The translations under genes were made by a program, and so were the position numbers. From Rhizobium sp. 11515TR (lineage in GTDB: Bacteria; Pseudomonadota; Alphaproteobacteria; Rhizobiales; Rhizobiaceae), in NCBI RefSeq assembly GCF_002277895.1, contig NZ_CP022998.1, positions 2,771,501 through 2,835,500 of the forward strand: a DNA stretch of 64,000 bases, in the 5' to 3' direction. The first letter of the stretch is position 1. Each line of letters starts with the position of its first letter. Below the pieces are notes generated by a model. The model worked only from the letters and a program-made list of their open reading frames with translations. It did not search any database and was not told where the DNA came from. Shown piece after piece: positions 43,246 to 51,847 of the stretch.

Positions 43246-44220
43246 ATGAACGCAGCAAAAACTCTTCTTCCCGTCGCGGCCTCCCTTCTCCTTTCCGGCC
43301 TGCTCGTCAGCACGACCGCAACTGCAGCCGATGCGCCGAAAGTCGTCGTTTCCATAAAGCCGATCCACTCGCTGGTCGCAGCCATCATGCAAGGCGTCGG
43401 CACGCCGGATCTGATCGTCGATGGTGCTGCTTCGCCGCATACCTACGCGTTCAAGCCTTCGAATGCGCGCAGCCTTCAGGAGGCGAAATTGGTCTTCTGG
43501 GTTGGGCCGGGCATGGAAGCCTTTCTGCAAAAGCCACTTGCCGCACTCGGTACCAACGCCACCGTCGTTGAGCTCGACGATGCGCCCGGTATAACCAAAC
43601 TCAAGTTCCGCGAAGGCGGCGCTTTCGAACCGCATGACGATGGCGATGAACACGAAGCCAGCGATGATCATGCACATGATCACGACCACGATCATGGCGA
43701 GTTCGACACTCACCTTTGGCTCGATCCGCACAATGCCAAGGCGATGGTCGCTGAAATCACGACGTCGCTGGTCGCGGCCGATCCCGCCAACGCCCTCACC
43801 TATGAGGCAAATCAGAAGACCTTGGACGACAAGCTCGATGCGCTTGATGCGGAAATTGCTTCCACGCTCGGTCCGGTAAAAGACAAGCCCTTCATCGTCT
43901 TCCATGACGCCTACCAATATTTCGAGCATCGCTATGGCGTGCGTGTCTCCGGCTCCATCACCGTCAGCCCGGAAACCATCCCGGGTGCGCAGCGCGTCGC
44001 CGAAATTCACAGCAAGGTCACCGATCTCGGCGCGACCTGCGTCTTCGCCGAGCCGCAATTCGAACCGAAGCTGGTCAATGTGGTGCTGGAAGGCACAGCG
44101 GCAAAATCTGGTGTACTGGATCCGGAAGCCGCAACGCTGCCGCAAGGCCCGGATCTCTATTTCGACCTGATGCGCGGCATCACAAGCTCCCTGAAAACCT
44201 GCCTTTCAGCACAAGGCTGA
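43246..44220 (+). CDS. znuA: High-affinity zinc ABC transporter, periplasmic binding protein
   Basis: This 324-residue protein has a Sec signal peptide (LLPVAASLLLSGLLVSTTATA-AD) and is a cluster 9 metal-binding protein. Zinc ligands match H65 (ASPHTY), H156 (DTHLWLDPHN) and the C-terminal histidine or acidic residues. A characteristic charged loop (about 129-155: EPHDDGDEHEASDDHAHDH) is His/Asp-rich, the mark of ZnuA rather than manganese binders. It is followed by a strong terminator and a COG0523 gene with its own Zur-box-like site. Confidence 0.94.
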   Translation: MNAAKTLLPVAASLLLSGLLVSTTATAADAPKVVVSIKPIHSLVAAIMQGVGTPDLIVDGAASPHTYAFKPSNARSLQEAKLVFWVGPGMEAFLQKPLAALGTNATVVELDDAPGITKLKFREGGAFEPHDDGDEHEASDDHAHDHDHDHGEFDTHLWLDPHNAKAMVAEITTSLVAADPANALTYEANQKTLDDKLDALDAEIASTLGPVKDKPFIVFHDAYQYFEHRYGVRVSGSITVSPETIPGAQRVAEIHSKVTDLGATCVFAEPQFEPKLVNVVLEGTAAKSGVLDPEAATLPQGPDLYFDLMRGITSSLKTCLSAQG

Positions 44221-44234
44221 ACATCGCCGAAAGA

Positions 44235-44257
44235 AGCGAGCACACGCTCGCTTTTTT
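44235..44257 (+). terminator. Rho-independent terminator of znuA
   Basis: AGCGAG and CTCGCT form a 6-bp stem with a 6-base loop, followed by six Ts, 14 bases after the znuA stop. Confidence 0.8.
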
Positions 44258-44269
44258 CATCACAGTAAA

Positions 44270-44284
44270 TGTAATGATATTACA
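44270..44284. promoter_or_regulatory. Perfect Zur-box-like palindrome upstream of the COG0523 gene
   Basis: TGTAAT-GAT-ATTACA is a perfect 6-3-6 palindrome 17 bases before the start codon at 44302, between the znuA terminator and the GTPase gene. It shares the layout of the two sites near 43185-43221. It probably places the GTPase under Zur repression. Confidence 0.7.
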
Positions 44285-44301
44285 TTACAGAAGAGACTGT
44301 C

Positions 44302-45507
44302 ATGAACAAGAAGCTCCCGGTTACCGTCCTCTCCGGTTTTCTCGGCGCCGGCAAGACGACGCTGCTCAACCATATTCTCAACAACCGCGCGGGCCTGCGC
44401 GTTGCCGTCATCGTCAACGACATGAGCGAGGTGAATATCGATGCGACGCTGGTGCGCGATGGCGGCGCCAATCTCTCCCGCACGGAGGAACAGCTCGTCG
44501 AGATGACCAATGGCTGCATCTGTTGCACGCTGCGCGACGACTTGCTCAAAGAAGTCCGCCAGCTCGCAGAGCAGGACTGCTTCGATTATCTGCTGATCGA
44601 ATCCACAGGCATTGCCGAGCCCCTCCCCGTTGCCACTACCTTTGAGTTCCGCGACGAGGATGGCAGCAGTCTTTCCGACGTTGCCCAGCTCGATACGATG
44701 GTGACGGTCGTCGATGCGGCCAATCTTCTTGCCGACTATGGATCGACGGATTTCCTGGCCGATCGCGGCGAAACCGCCGGTGACGGCGACAACCGGACCA
44801 TCGTCGATCTCTTGGTCGAGCAGATCGAATTTGCCGATGTCGTCATTCTCAACAAGGTCGGTTCGGCAACGACTGAACAACGCGACGCCGCCCGCAAGAT
44901 CATCGTCGGTCTCAACCCCGATGCACGTCTCATCGAGGCGGATTTCGGTGCAGTCGAACCGGCGGAGGTTCTCGGCACCGGACGCTTCGATATCGATCGC
45001 GCCGAAACGCATCCGCTCTGGTACAAGGAATTGCACGGTTTCAAGGATCATGTTCCCGAAACGGAAGAATATGGCATCCGCTCCTTCGTCTACCGGGCGA
45101 AGAAACCATTCGATCCCACGAAATTCCAAGCCTTTCTCAATCGTACGTGGCCGGGCGTTGTCAGAGCCAAGGGCTTCTTCTGGCTGGCGACGCGGCCCTA
45201 CTATGTCGGCGAGATGAGCCAGGCGGGTGCGCTCGTCCGCACGAGCAAGATGGGCCTCTGGTGGGCCGCCGTGCCGCAGGATCAATGGCCGCGCGATCCC
45301 GGCTTCCAGCGGGCGCTGGCGCCCTATCTCGATCCGATCTGGGGGGACCGCCGCCAGGAGCTGGTGTTCATCGGCGCCGACCCTATGAGCGAAAAACAGA
45401 TCACCGCCGAACTGGATGCCTGCCTCGTCAAGGCGGACCGCTTCACGCCCGAGCGTTGGCGCAATCTGCCCGATCCCTTTGCAAGCTGGAACAGGTTACC
45501 GGCATGA
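44302..45507 (+). CDS. COG0523 (CobW-like) GTPase, probable zinc metallochaperone
   Basis: This 401-residue protein is a G3E-family P-loop GTPase. Walker A is GFLGAGKTT (12-20), the metal motif is [11 protein letters not shown] (CICC at 72-75), and the guanine-specifying NKVG appears in [11 protein letters not shown] CobW C-terminal domain follows. Although often named CobW, the location after znuA and behind a Zur-box-like site marks the zinc-stress subgroup (ZigA/YeiR type), which delivers zinc when it is scarce. It shares a 4-base overlap with a small Cys-motif frame downstream. Confidence 0.92.
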   Translation: MNKKLPVTVLSGFLGAGKTTLLNHILNNRAGLRVAVIVNDMSEVNIDATLVRDGGANLSRTEEQLVEMTNGCICCTLRDDLLKEVRQLAEQDCFDYLLIESTGIAEPLPVATTFEFRDEDGSSLSDVAQLDTMVTVVDAANLLADYGSTDFLADRGETAGDGDNRTIVDLLVEQIEFADVVILNKVGSATTEQRDAARKIIVGLNPDARLIEADFGAVEPAEVLGTGRFDIDRAETHPLWYKELHGFKDHVPETEEYGIRSFVYRAKKPFDPTKFQAFLNRTWPGVVRAKGFFWLATRPYYVGEMSQAGALVRTSKMGLWWAAVPQDQWPRDPGFQRALAPYLDPIWGDRRQELVFIGADPMSEKQITAELDACLVKADRFTPERWRNLPDPFASWNRLPA

Positions 45508-45686
45508 AACAGCCGAAAGTGATCCGGTTCCGCTGCCACTGCTTCGAATGCAGCGGCGATAACGAAAAGGCGAGCGATCAATCGAGGTCCGATACGGTCG
45601 AAGCGGATCGAGACAGCACTAAATCAAGCAAAGACAATCTTCGCCTGATACCGGACGTGATTGGAAAACTGTTGTTTGGGGCCTGA
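45504..45686 (+). CDS. Small CxC protein coupled to the zinc GTPase gene
   Basis: This 60-residue frame starts at an ATG overlapping the GTPase stop (ATGA). It contains [11 protein letters not shown], a Cys-His-Cys cluster suited to metal binding, then a polar Ser/Asp-rich stretch and a hydrophobic end ([12 protein letters not shown]). The frame is not recognised as a known family. The tight coupling and the terminator at its end support translation. Confidence 0.45.
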   Translation: MKQPKVIRFRCHCFECSGDNEKASDQSRSDTVEADRDSTKSSKDNLRLIPDVIGKLLFGA

Positions 45687-45701
45687 ACGCGAGTTCAGGC
45701 C
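45680..45701. terminator. Bidirectional hairpin spanning two stop codons
   Basis: GGCCTGAAC and GTTCAGGCC form a perfect 9-bp stem with a GCGA loop. It includes the stop of the small plus-strand frame (45684-45686) and the stop of the minus-strand PAS gene (45695-45697). Confidence 0.7.
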
Positions 45702-46417
45702 ACCAGCATGCCTGCAGGAACGGCGATGATCTCGTGCATGACGAGCAATGCGCCGATCACTTCCGCCTTGGCGCGCAACGGCGTCATGGTGCAGTGAAAT
45801 ACCTTGCCGGGTTCGATCTGGCGATAGGAGGGATAAAGGCACTCCACCTTCTCCCCGGTAAAGCAGGCATCAAGCTTCGCCTTGAGGCTGCTTTCGAAAT
45901 CTTCCGTGCCGATGAATTCCGAGATATGGCGTCCCATGAGTTCCATCGGCTTCGACTTCAGAAACTCCGAATTGGCGGCGTTGCTGTAGAGGTAGCGATA
46001 GTCCCGCGTCACGACGGCAACACGATCCGGCAGACTGTCCAGAATGACATCGTTGAGAACGCTGCTTTCTTCGAAGCCGAACGCATCGTCCCGGTCGATT
46101 TTCTCGCTTGAAAACGCCCGAAGAACTTCGCTTGCTGCTTCGCTTGCACCACCGAAATAGCGATCGATCAACACCGACAGCGATGCGGAATTGCGCATGA
46201 CGCGCGAGCGATCGTCCGATTCTTCTCGGATGAGATTGTTCATGAACTGGAGCTGCATGTAAATTTCAAGCAGACTCGTGGCCTTATAGGCCAGGATAGC
46301 CGCGATAAGTGGCTCCAATTCGCGATCGAGTGACGCTACAAGCTCATCATCGCCAAGTTTTATCGCACGCTGAATCTGGTTACATTTCGTGGAGAAGGCA
46401 TGAAAGAGTGCCAGCAA
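45695..46417 (-). CDS. PAS-domain protein without an output domain
   Basis: This protein of about 240 residues has an N-terminal helical region (IQRAIKLGDDELVASLDREL and PLIAAILAYKATSLLE) and a C-terminal PAS-like domain: LNDVILDSLPDRVAVVTRDY, YLYSNAANSEFLKSKP, MELMGRHISEFIG, and a last strand PLRAKAEVIGALLVMHEI. No kinase, cyclase or DNA-binding domain is present. The start is decided by the ribosome site: AGGAGG lies six bases before a TTG at 46417, giving LALFHAFSTKC, whereas a GTG at 46441 has none. Confidence 0.75.
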   Translation of the reverse strand: MLALFHAFSTKCNQIQRAIKLGDDELVASLDRELEPLIAAILAYKATSLLEIYMQLQFMNNLIREESDDRSRVMRNSASLSVLIDRYFGGASEAASEVLRAFSSEKIDRDDAFGFEESSVLNDVILDSLPDRVAVVTRDYRYLYSNAANSEFLKSKPMELMGRHISEFIGTEDFESSLKAKLDACFTGEKVECLYPSYRQIEPGKVFHCTMTPLRAKAEVIGALLVMHEIIAVPAGMLVA

Positions 46418-46690
46418 AATTGCCCTCCTGTCCCCGCACACAGCAGGACGCAGGGGCCTCGTTTCCCGGCGTTACCATGCCCAAGGATATTCAGCTTGGT
46501 GTCCGCATTCTCACCAAACTTTCTACATTGTGAATTAACATGACTTATCCCTACTTTCAATCCGGATGAGCGGAAGTTCTCGGGAAAGGAGAACTTTCTG
46601 AAATGCAAGGCTTACCGGGCGTAATGACTGCATGAAGACCGGACGCAAATATACAATGCAAAACTGTCGCTAGCGGGCCGGAATGGATGC
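46418..46690. other. Promoter region of the PAS gene with an inverted repeat
   Basis: These 273 bases contain no supported gene. AAGTTCTC (46574-46581) and GAGAACTT (46589-46596) are exact inverted copies with a 7-base spacer, about 160 bases upstream of the PAS gene start; they could be an operator or a terminator for lpxXL on the same strand. Confidence 0.4.
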
Positions 46691-47623
46691 CTAGAAAACG
46701 CTCTTCTTGATATTCCAGCGATCATGATACCAGAGCCATTGCTCAGGGTTTTCCCGCACCCAGCTCTCAACCTTGTCGTTCAGCATCTGCGCTGTTGCGG
46801 TCAGATCGAGACCGCCGGCTTCGTTGCGCGGCATCTCGAGCTTCGGCTCGATCTCCAGCCGGTAGCGATTATCGGGCAGGCGGATGCAGCGGGCCGGATA
46901 GACTTCACAATTGAACTGGCGCACCAGCTTCGGCAGCAGTGGATTCGTCTTTACCTCCCTGCCGAAGAACAACGTTTTCAAACCCTTGCGGAACTTCTGG
47001 TCGACCAGCACGCCGACGCCGCGACCCGCTTCCAGCTCCCGAGCAAGGCTGAACGAGGAGCCGGCATGGGAAGGTACGAGGTTGCCCATACGTTTAGCCC
47101 GGAAGTCGAAAACCTTCCGAGCGACATAGGGATTGTTCGGCGGCCGGAAGAGTACGGTCACGGTCAGGCCAAAGGCCGCCCCCGCGACCGGCAGCAACTC
47201 AAAATTGCCGGTATGGCCGGTAAAGACGACAAACGGCCGCGGGTTGTCTCGGAGGTCGAGAAAGATCGGAATACCTGAAACTTCGATGCGGCCGGGCGTA
47301 TCGCTATGGGGATCGAAGTCGAAAAGCCGGTCGAGGAAGACGTATTCGGCTGCCAGGCGGCCCATATTCCCCCAGCTTGCGCGCGCGATCTCCTCGATTT
47401 CGGTCTCGCTCTTTTCCGGAAAGGCATTGCGTAGATTGGTCAGCATCAGCTGATGCCGGCGCATGCGTGGACCGATCTTGCGCGTCAGCCGGTCGGCGAA
47501 ATTGATGCCTGCATCCGCGGGAAACAGCTTCAGGAAATTGAGGAATCCGAAAATGACCTGCGCCACCAGCCACTGCCGGAAATTTCTGAGCGTAAGGACG
47601 ATCCGGGTGATGAAGAGCTTCAC
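46691..47623 (-). CDS. lpxXL: Lipid A very-long-chain acyltransferase
   Basis: This 310-residue inner-membrane acyltransferase transfers the 27-hydroxyoctacosanoyl chain from AcpXL to rhizobial lipid A. The HX4E catalytic motif is HTGNFE (H137 to E142), and the family has LVDQKFRKGL and an N-terminal hydrophobic stretch (LVAQVIFGFLNFLKLF). It starts at GTG 47623, five bases after the adhXL stop. It is the last gene of the acpXL cluster, and the gene order settles its identity. Confidence 0.9.
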   Translation of the reverse strand: MKLFITRIVLTLRNFRQWLVAQVIFGFLNFLKLFPADAGINFADRLTRKIGPRMRRHQLMLTNLRNAFPEKSETEIEEIARASWGNMGRLAAEYVFLDRLFDFDPHSDTPGRIEVSGIPIFLDLRDNPRPFVVFTGHTGNFELLPVAGAAFGLTVTVLFRPPNNPYVARKVFDFRAKRMGNLVPSHAGSSFSLARELEAGRGVGVLVDQKFRKGLKTLFFGREVKTNPLLPKLVRQFNCEVYPARCIRLPDNRYRLEIEPKLEMPRNEAGGLDLTATAQMLNDKVESWVRENPEQWLWYHDRWNIKKSVF

Positions 47624-47628
47624 GCCGC

Positions 47629-48657
47629 TCAGTCCATCTTCAGGATGATCTTGCCGAAGATCTGGCGCGATTCCATCCGCTCCAACGCTCTGTCGATGTC
47701 ATTGAAGCCGACTTCGGTATCGATCACGGGATGAACGAGACCGCGTGCCATCTTCTGCATCGCATTGGCCATGTTCTCCATGCGGCAGCCGAAGGAGCCA
47801 AGCAGCTTCAGCTGCTGCTGGAACAGCATCATCAGGTTCATTTCGGTCGAAACGCCCGAGGTTGAGCCGCAGGTGACGAGACGTCCGCCGCGCTTCATGC
47901 AGAGCATGGAGCCGGCCCAGGTGTCCTTGCCGACATGTTCGAAGACCACGTCGACACCTTTTTTCTTCGTCAGTTTGCGTACAACGCCCTCGAAGCGGTC
48001 GGTGCGATAATTGATGACGTGATCGGCGCCGAGCGCTTTGGCCTTCTCGATCTTGTCATCGGAACCGACCGTCGTGATGACCGTGCAGCCGATCTTCTTG
48101 GCAAGCTGTATGGCCGCCGTGCCGATGCCCGAGCCGCCGGCATGCACCAAGATCGTTTCGCCCGGTTCCAGCTTGGCATTGTCGAACAGCATGTGCTCGA
48201 CAGTACCGAAAGTCACCGGAGCAAGCGCTGCGCCCACCGCATCAACGCCAGGAGGCGCCGGAACGAGCAGACGAGCCGGAAGATTGACCTTCTCCTGCGC
48301 GAAACCATCGAGATGGAAACCATGCACGCCGCCGACATGTTCGCACAGATTGTCGCGTCCTTCGCGGCAATGGCGGCAAAGACCGCAGGTACGCGCGCCA
48401 TAGATCGATACGAGCTGACCCGGCAATACATTGGCAACGCCCGGCCCGATCGCCTCAACCACGCCGGCAGCCTCCGCACCGATGACCAGCGGCATCTTGC
48501 GCTTGGCAAAGGCCATACCGCGCCAGCCCCACACATCGATATGATTGAGGGCGACGGCCTTGACGCGCAAGGTCACCTCACCCGCGCCCGGCGCCTCCGG
48601 CTCCGGCAGATCGGTGATCTCAAGTTTGCGGTCGTCGATCAGTTGCAAAGCACGCAT
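47629..48657 (-). CDS. adhXL: Zinc-type medium-chain dehydrogenase of the VLCFA cluster
   Basis: This 342-residue protein is a medium-chain alcohol dehydrogenase/quinone reductase family enzyme. It keeps a four-cysteine structural zinc loop (YGARTCGLCRHCREGRDNLC), and the nucleotide motif is LVHAGGSGIGTAAIQLA. In rhizobia this gene lies in the acpXL operon; a role in the C28 fatty acid pathway is inferred from location, and its exact reaction is not settled. It precedes lpxXL by five bases. Confidence 0.88.
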   Translation of the reverse strand: MRALQLIDDRKLEITDLPEPEAPGAGEVTLRVKAVALNHIDVWGWRGMAFAKRKMPLVIGAEAAGVVEAIGPGVANVLPGQLVSIYGARTCGLCRHCREGRDNLCEHVGGVHGFHLDGFAQEKVNLPARLLVPAPPGVDAVGAALAPVTFGTVEHMLFDNAKLEPGETILVHAGGSGIGTAAIQLAKKIGCTVITTVGSDDKIEKAKALGADHVINYRTDRFEGVVRKLTKKKGVDVVFEHVGKDTWAGSMLCMKRGGRLVTCGSTSGVSTEMNLMMLFQQQLKLLGSFGCRMENMANAMQKMARGLVHPVIDTEVGFNDIDRALERMESRQIFGKIILKMD

Positions 48658-48711
48658 GGCAAAGTCCCTCGCCTCTCGGGCGCAGTTGTATCCTGTTTTT
48701 CAGAAGTCCGA

Positions 48712-49992
48712 TTAAGCCGGTTCAAGCGCCATGACAAGGCTGGCATTCTGACCGCCGAACCCGAAAGAGTTCGAAAGAACGGCACTCACCTGCTTTTCAC
48801 GCTTCTTGTTCGGCACCACGTCGAGGATGATCGACGGATCGGGATTGTTGTAGTTGATGGTCGGCGGTAGCGTGCCAGTCAGCATGGTCTGCAGCGAGAA
48901 CACCGCCTCGACCGCACCCGCAGCCGTCAGCGTATGGCCGATCATCGACTTGTTCGAGGAAACCGGAATGGTCGGAAGCCGCTCGCCGAAGACGGCCGAC
49001 ATGGCTCCATATTCCATCTTGTCGTTCTCCGGCGTCGAGGTGCCGTGAGCGTTGATATAGCCGATATCGGTCTCTGCCATGCCGGCATCGGCAAGCGCTG
49101 CGCGAATCGTCGCGATCGCCGGGCCGCCATCCGGCGAGGACCGCGTGCGATGGAAGGAATCGGCCTTGTCGCCGGCACCCTTCATGATGCCGAGGATCTT
49201 GGCGCCACGCGCAACCGCCGCCTCAAGCGATTCCAGCACCAGCGTCGCCGCTCCTTCGGCGATGACGAAGCCGTCACGATCTTTGCTGAACGGCTTGGAC
49301 GCTTTCGTCGGCGGATCGTTCTGTGTCGACAGCGCCGACAACAGCGAGAAGCGGATCAGCGCTTCGGCGCTGAGCGAACCGTCAGTCGCAACAGTCAGTG
49401 CTCGCGTGGTGCGTCCCTGTCGGATCGCCTCGATGCCGAGTTGAATGGCCGTCACACCTGATGCACAGGCGGTCGAGAGCGTTACCGGCAACCCGCGCGT
49501 GCCAAAACGGTCGGCAAGGCGCTCGGAAATGGCGCCGAAAAGAGCCGCTTCATGGAAGGCCGGATCCGGGCGCTGGCGCATGGCGGCGAGGAAGCGTTCA
49601 TAGGCATCGCCCTCGTGATCTGCCGGAGGAGAGCGGTCGGCCAGTTCGAAGCGGGCGCTCCATTCGGGTTCGATCGGCGGCGCAGCCAGGAACAGTGGCG
49701 CGTCGAAATCGCCAGAAATCCCGGCTTGAGCCAGAGCTTCAATGGTTGTTTCGCGGGCGAAAGCATAGGAGCGCTCGACGGCGTTCGGAGCGGGAATATC
49801 GATGAAATCCACGGTGCCGGCGATGCGCGTCGAAAGGCCGTCCGTCGGGAAGCGGGTAATGCCGTGAATGCCGGAAATGCCAGACGACAATGCATTCCAA
49901 TTGTCCTGCAGGCCCTGCCCCAGCGACGTGATGATCCCCATGCCGGTAACGGCAACGATCGGGCGTCCGAGATGATCCTTGTAAGCGGTCAT
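48712..49992 (-). CDS. fabF1XL: Beta-ketoacyl-ACP synthase II-like, catalytically complete (VLCFA)
   Basis: This 426-residue condensing enzyme has a full KAS II triad: C176 in LSTACASGV, H316 in NAHGTSTPEND and H353 in IGHTLTAAGAV. It elongates the acyl chain on AcpXL. The start at 49992 (MTAYKDHLGRP) follows GAGGAACAGG; the upstream in-frame ATG lies within the previous gene. The neighbouring paralogue lacks the triad (see fabF2XL), so the two may form a heterodimer like polyketide KS/CLF pairs. Confidence 0.92.
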   Translation of the reverse strand: MTAYKDHLGRPIVAVTGMGIITSLGQGLQDNWNALSSGISGIHGITRFPTDGLSTRIAGTVDFIDIPAPNAVERSYAFARETTIEALAQAGISGDFDAPLFLAAPPIEPEWSARFELADRSPPADHEGDAYERFLAAMRQRPDPAFHEAALFGAISERLADRFGTRGLPVTLSTACASGVTAIQLGIEAIRQGRTTRALTVATDGSLSAEALIRFSLLSALSTQNDPPTKASKPFSKDRDGFVIAEGAATLVLESLEAAVARGAKILGIMKGAGDKADSFHRTRSSPDGGPAIATIRAALADAGMAETDIGYINAHGTSTPENDKMEYGAMSAVFGERLPTIPVSSNKSMIGHTLTAAGAVEAVFSLQTMLTGTLPPTINYNNPDPSIILDVVPNKKREKQVSAVLSNSFGFGGQNASLVMALEPA

Positions 49993-50002
49993 ATCCTGTT
50001 CC

Positions 50003-51208
50003 TCACGCTTCAGCTGACAATACGGCAATGCCTTCGCCTCGCACATGGCCGACGGTCGTGACCACGGCCTTGCGGGCACCCGCCGTCATCGGCTTTTCAT
50101 GCGCAGCATCGAATGGCGGCACCTTGGCCTGGTTGGCGACGGCCAATGCCGCAAAGGCGAGTCCGAGCGGGAATTGGCTTTCGAGCCCGTGGCCAGAAAC
50201 GCCGGAATAGGCGCGAATGGCCGAGCCCGGCAGCTGCGCATCGAGTACCGCTTTTTCGCGCTGGGCGAGATCGGGGATCGCCGTCGTGCCGGAAAAGACG
50301 ACGGTCGCATCGCCGGGTGTCTGCTTGGCTGGCGCGAGCATGCGCTCCAGCCGTGTCTCGAATTTGCCCTCGTCGCGCCGGCCGCGATCACCCTCGACGG
50401 CATCGATGGTCGCATAGATATGGGCGCCGCGACCCTCGGCATGCGCACGCGATTCAAGAACAAGGAAGGCACTGAGCGATCCCATGATCATACCGCCGCC
50501 ATCTTCCGGCTTGCGCGACCAGATGGGATGCCAGTCACCCGTGGCATGCGCGTTGATCGATTCGATCAGCAGGATCATGTCGAGCCGTTCCGCTGAAAAT
50601 GCGCCGCCCACCAGAGCATGGCTCGATTCGCCCGATTTGATGCGATGAAAAGCGGTCTCCACTGCCGAAATGCCGGAAGCCTCCTCACCCATGAATGTAC
50701 GCGACGAACCCGTAACCTTGTGCACGATCGAGATATTGCCGGCGAGCAGGTTCGAAAGCTGCGCGAGGAACAGCGTCGGCCGCAATTCGGTCGTCAGCTT
50801 CTCATTCAGCAGCAGTTCACGATCGTTGCGCTTCAGTCCTTCGTTGACGATCAGCGTATCAACATTGGTATCGCGTTCGCCGCCGCCCGCAGCGACGATC
50901 ATGTCCATGGTGCCGCAGGCTTCGAGATCGTCCTTGAAGCCGGCATCGTCGAGCGCCAGGCCGGCGGTGAACACGCCGATGCGCTGCCAGTTTTCCATCT
51001 GGCGCTGATCACCGCGTTTCGGGATTTGCTGCGACCAGTCGATGTCAGGCAGCGGATGCACGGGATAGGGCTTGAACTTCTCGGTTTCGACGATGACCGG
51101 CGGCGCCTTGTCCGCGGTCAGCAAGGCCACATGCGCATCCTTGCCCACACCCTGGCAGGTAACGATGCCGATACCCGTGATCACCACATCATTCTGAGCC
51201 TTGCTCAT
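50003..51208 (-). CDS. fabF2XL: Ketosynthase-like protein lacking the catalytic cysteine (VLCFA)
   Basis: This 401-residue protein has the thiolase-like fold of FabF (VVITGIGIVTCQGVGKDAH at the start, FVLSAFL-like and GLAFAALAV segments) but lacks two catalytic residues. The Cys region reads KVTGSSRTFMGEEASG (164-179), with no TACASG, and the first His region reads VVFSGTTAIPDLAQ instead of HGT. It probably works with FabF1XL as a chain-length or structural partner. The symbol follows the usual order acpXL-fabZXL-fabF2XL-fabF1XL. Confidence 0.85.
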   Translation of the reverse strand: MSKAQNDVVITGIGIVTCQGVGKDAHVALLTADKAPPVIVETEKFKPYPVHPLPDIDWSQQIPKRGDQRQMENWQRIGVFTAGLALDDAGFKDDLEACGTMDMIVAAGGGERDTNVDTLIVNEGLKRNDRELLLNEKLTTELRPTLFLAQLSNLLAGNISIVHKVTGSSRTFMGEEASGISAVETAFHRIKSGESSHALVGGAFSAERLDMILLIESINAHATGDWHPIWSRKPEDGGGMIMGSLSAFLVLESRAHAEGRGAHIYATIDAVEGDRGRRDEGKFETRLERMLAPAKQTPGDATVVFSGTTAIPDLAQREKAVLDAQLPGSAIRAYSGVSGHGLESQFPLGLAFAALAVANQAKVPPFDAAHEKPMTAGARKAVVTTVGHVRGEGIAVLSAEA

Positions 51209-51251
51209 TCATCAATCCTCTTCGAATGCGGCGCCGAACAAGCCGGCAGCA

Positions 51252-51725
51252 TCAACCGTTGGCGGCGATGGCGTCGAGAAGCCCGACCTCGCCTGCCCGC
51301 TTGCGCACGATATCGCCGAGCGGCACCTCATTAAACGGCATGGTGCGCAGCTTCAACTGCGCATCGCAAACCTTCTTTCCGGCAATGGTAATGCGCGCCT
51401 TGGTGACGGCGAAGCCCGAACCCTCGTGTTCCAGATCCGCTTCGATATCGAGTTCGGCTTCCGGCTCAACGAAGGTTCGCATCTTCGCGCCATCGACCGA
51501 CATCAGGAACGGCATATAGGCAAAATTCGTCGCAGCAAGCACCAGCATGCCCGAGGCCTGCGCCATCGTTTCGATAAGAAGAACGCCGGGCACCAGCGGC
51601 ATGCCCGGGAAATGACCTTCGAAAACAGGGCTTTTCGCCGGAACGACGGAATGAGCCTTCAACTGGCCCTTGGACAGATCGACAGACTCGACCCTGTCGA
51701 TCATCTGGAAATATTCCAGCAGCAT
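51252..51725 (-). CDS. fabZXL: 3-hydroxyacyl-ACP dehydratase of the VLCFA pathway
   Basis: This 157-residue hotdog-fold enzyme dehydrates 3-hydroxyacyl-AcpXL intermediates. The active-site motif is VFEGHFPGMPLVPGVLLIE with the catalytic His; the later catalytic acid is expected in IETMAQASGML. ATG at 51725 is preferred (GGAGG at good spacing); a TTG immediately before would add one residue. It lies between acpXL and fabF2XL, 122 bases after acpXL with a hairpin between. Confidence 0.92.
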   Translation of the reverse strand: MLLEYFQMIDRVESVDLSKGQLKAHSVVPAKSPVFEGHFPGMPLVPGVLLIETMAQASGMLVLAATNFAYMPFLMSVDGAKMRTFVEPEAELDIEADLEHEGSGFAVTKARITIAGKKVCDAQLKLRTMPFNEVPLGDIVRKRAGEVGLLDAIAANG

Positions 51726-51792
51726 CAACGCCTCCGATCCAACCCGGCAATGCAGGACGCGCCGGGCGGGATACGCTATTTAAGAATGAAAC

Positions 51793-51825
51793 CGCCCGGC
51801 CGCCATACTCAAAGGCGGCTGGGCG
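51793..51825 (-). terminator. Attenuator-like hairpin between acpXL and fabZXL
   Basis: On the minus strand CGCCCAGCCGCC pairs with GGCGGCCGGGCG (12-bp stem with one G-T pair, 9-base loop), 23 bases after the acpXL stop. Only a weak T-rich sequence follows. It could lower transcription into fabZXL and protect the acpXL message, as excess acyl carrier is usually needed. Confidence 0.45.
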
Positions 51826-51847
51826 TCAAAAAATGCAAGGATGTCGC

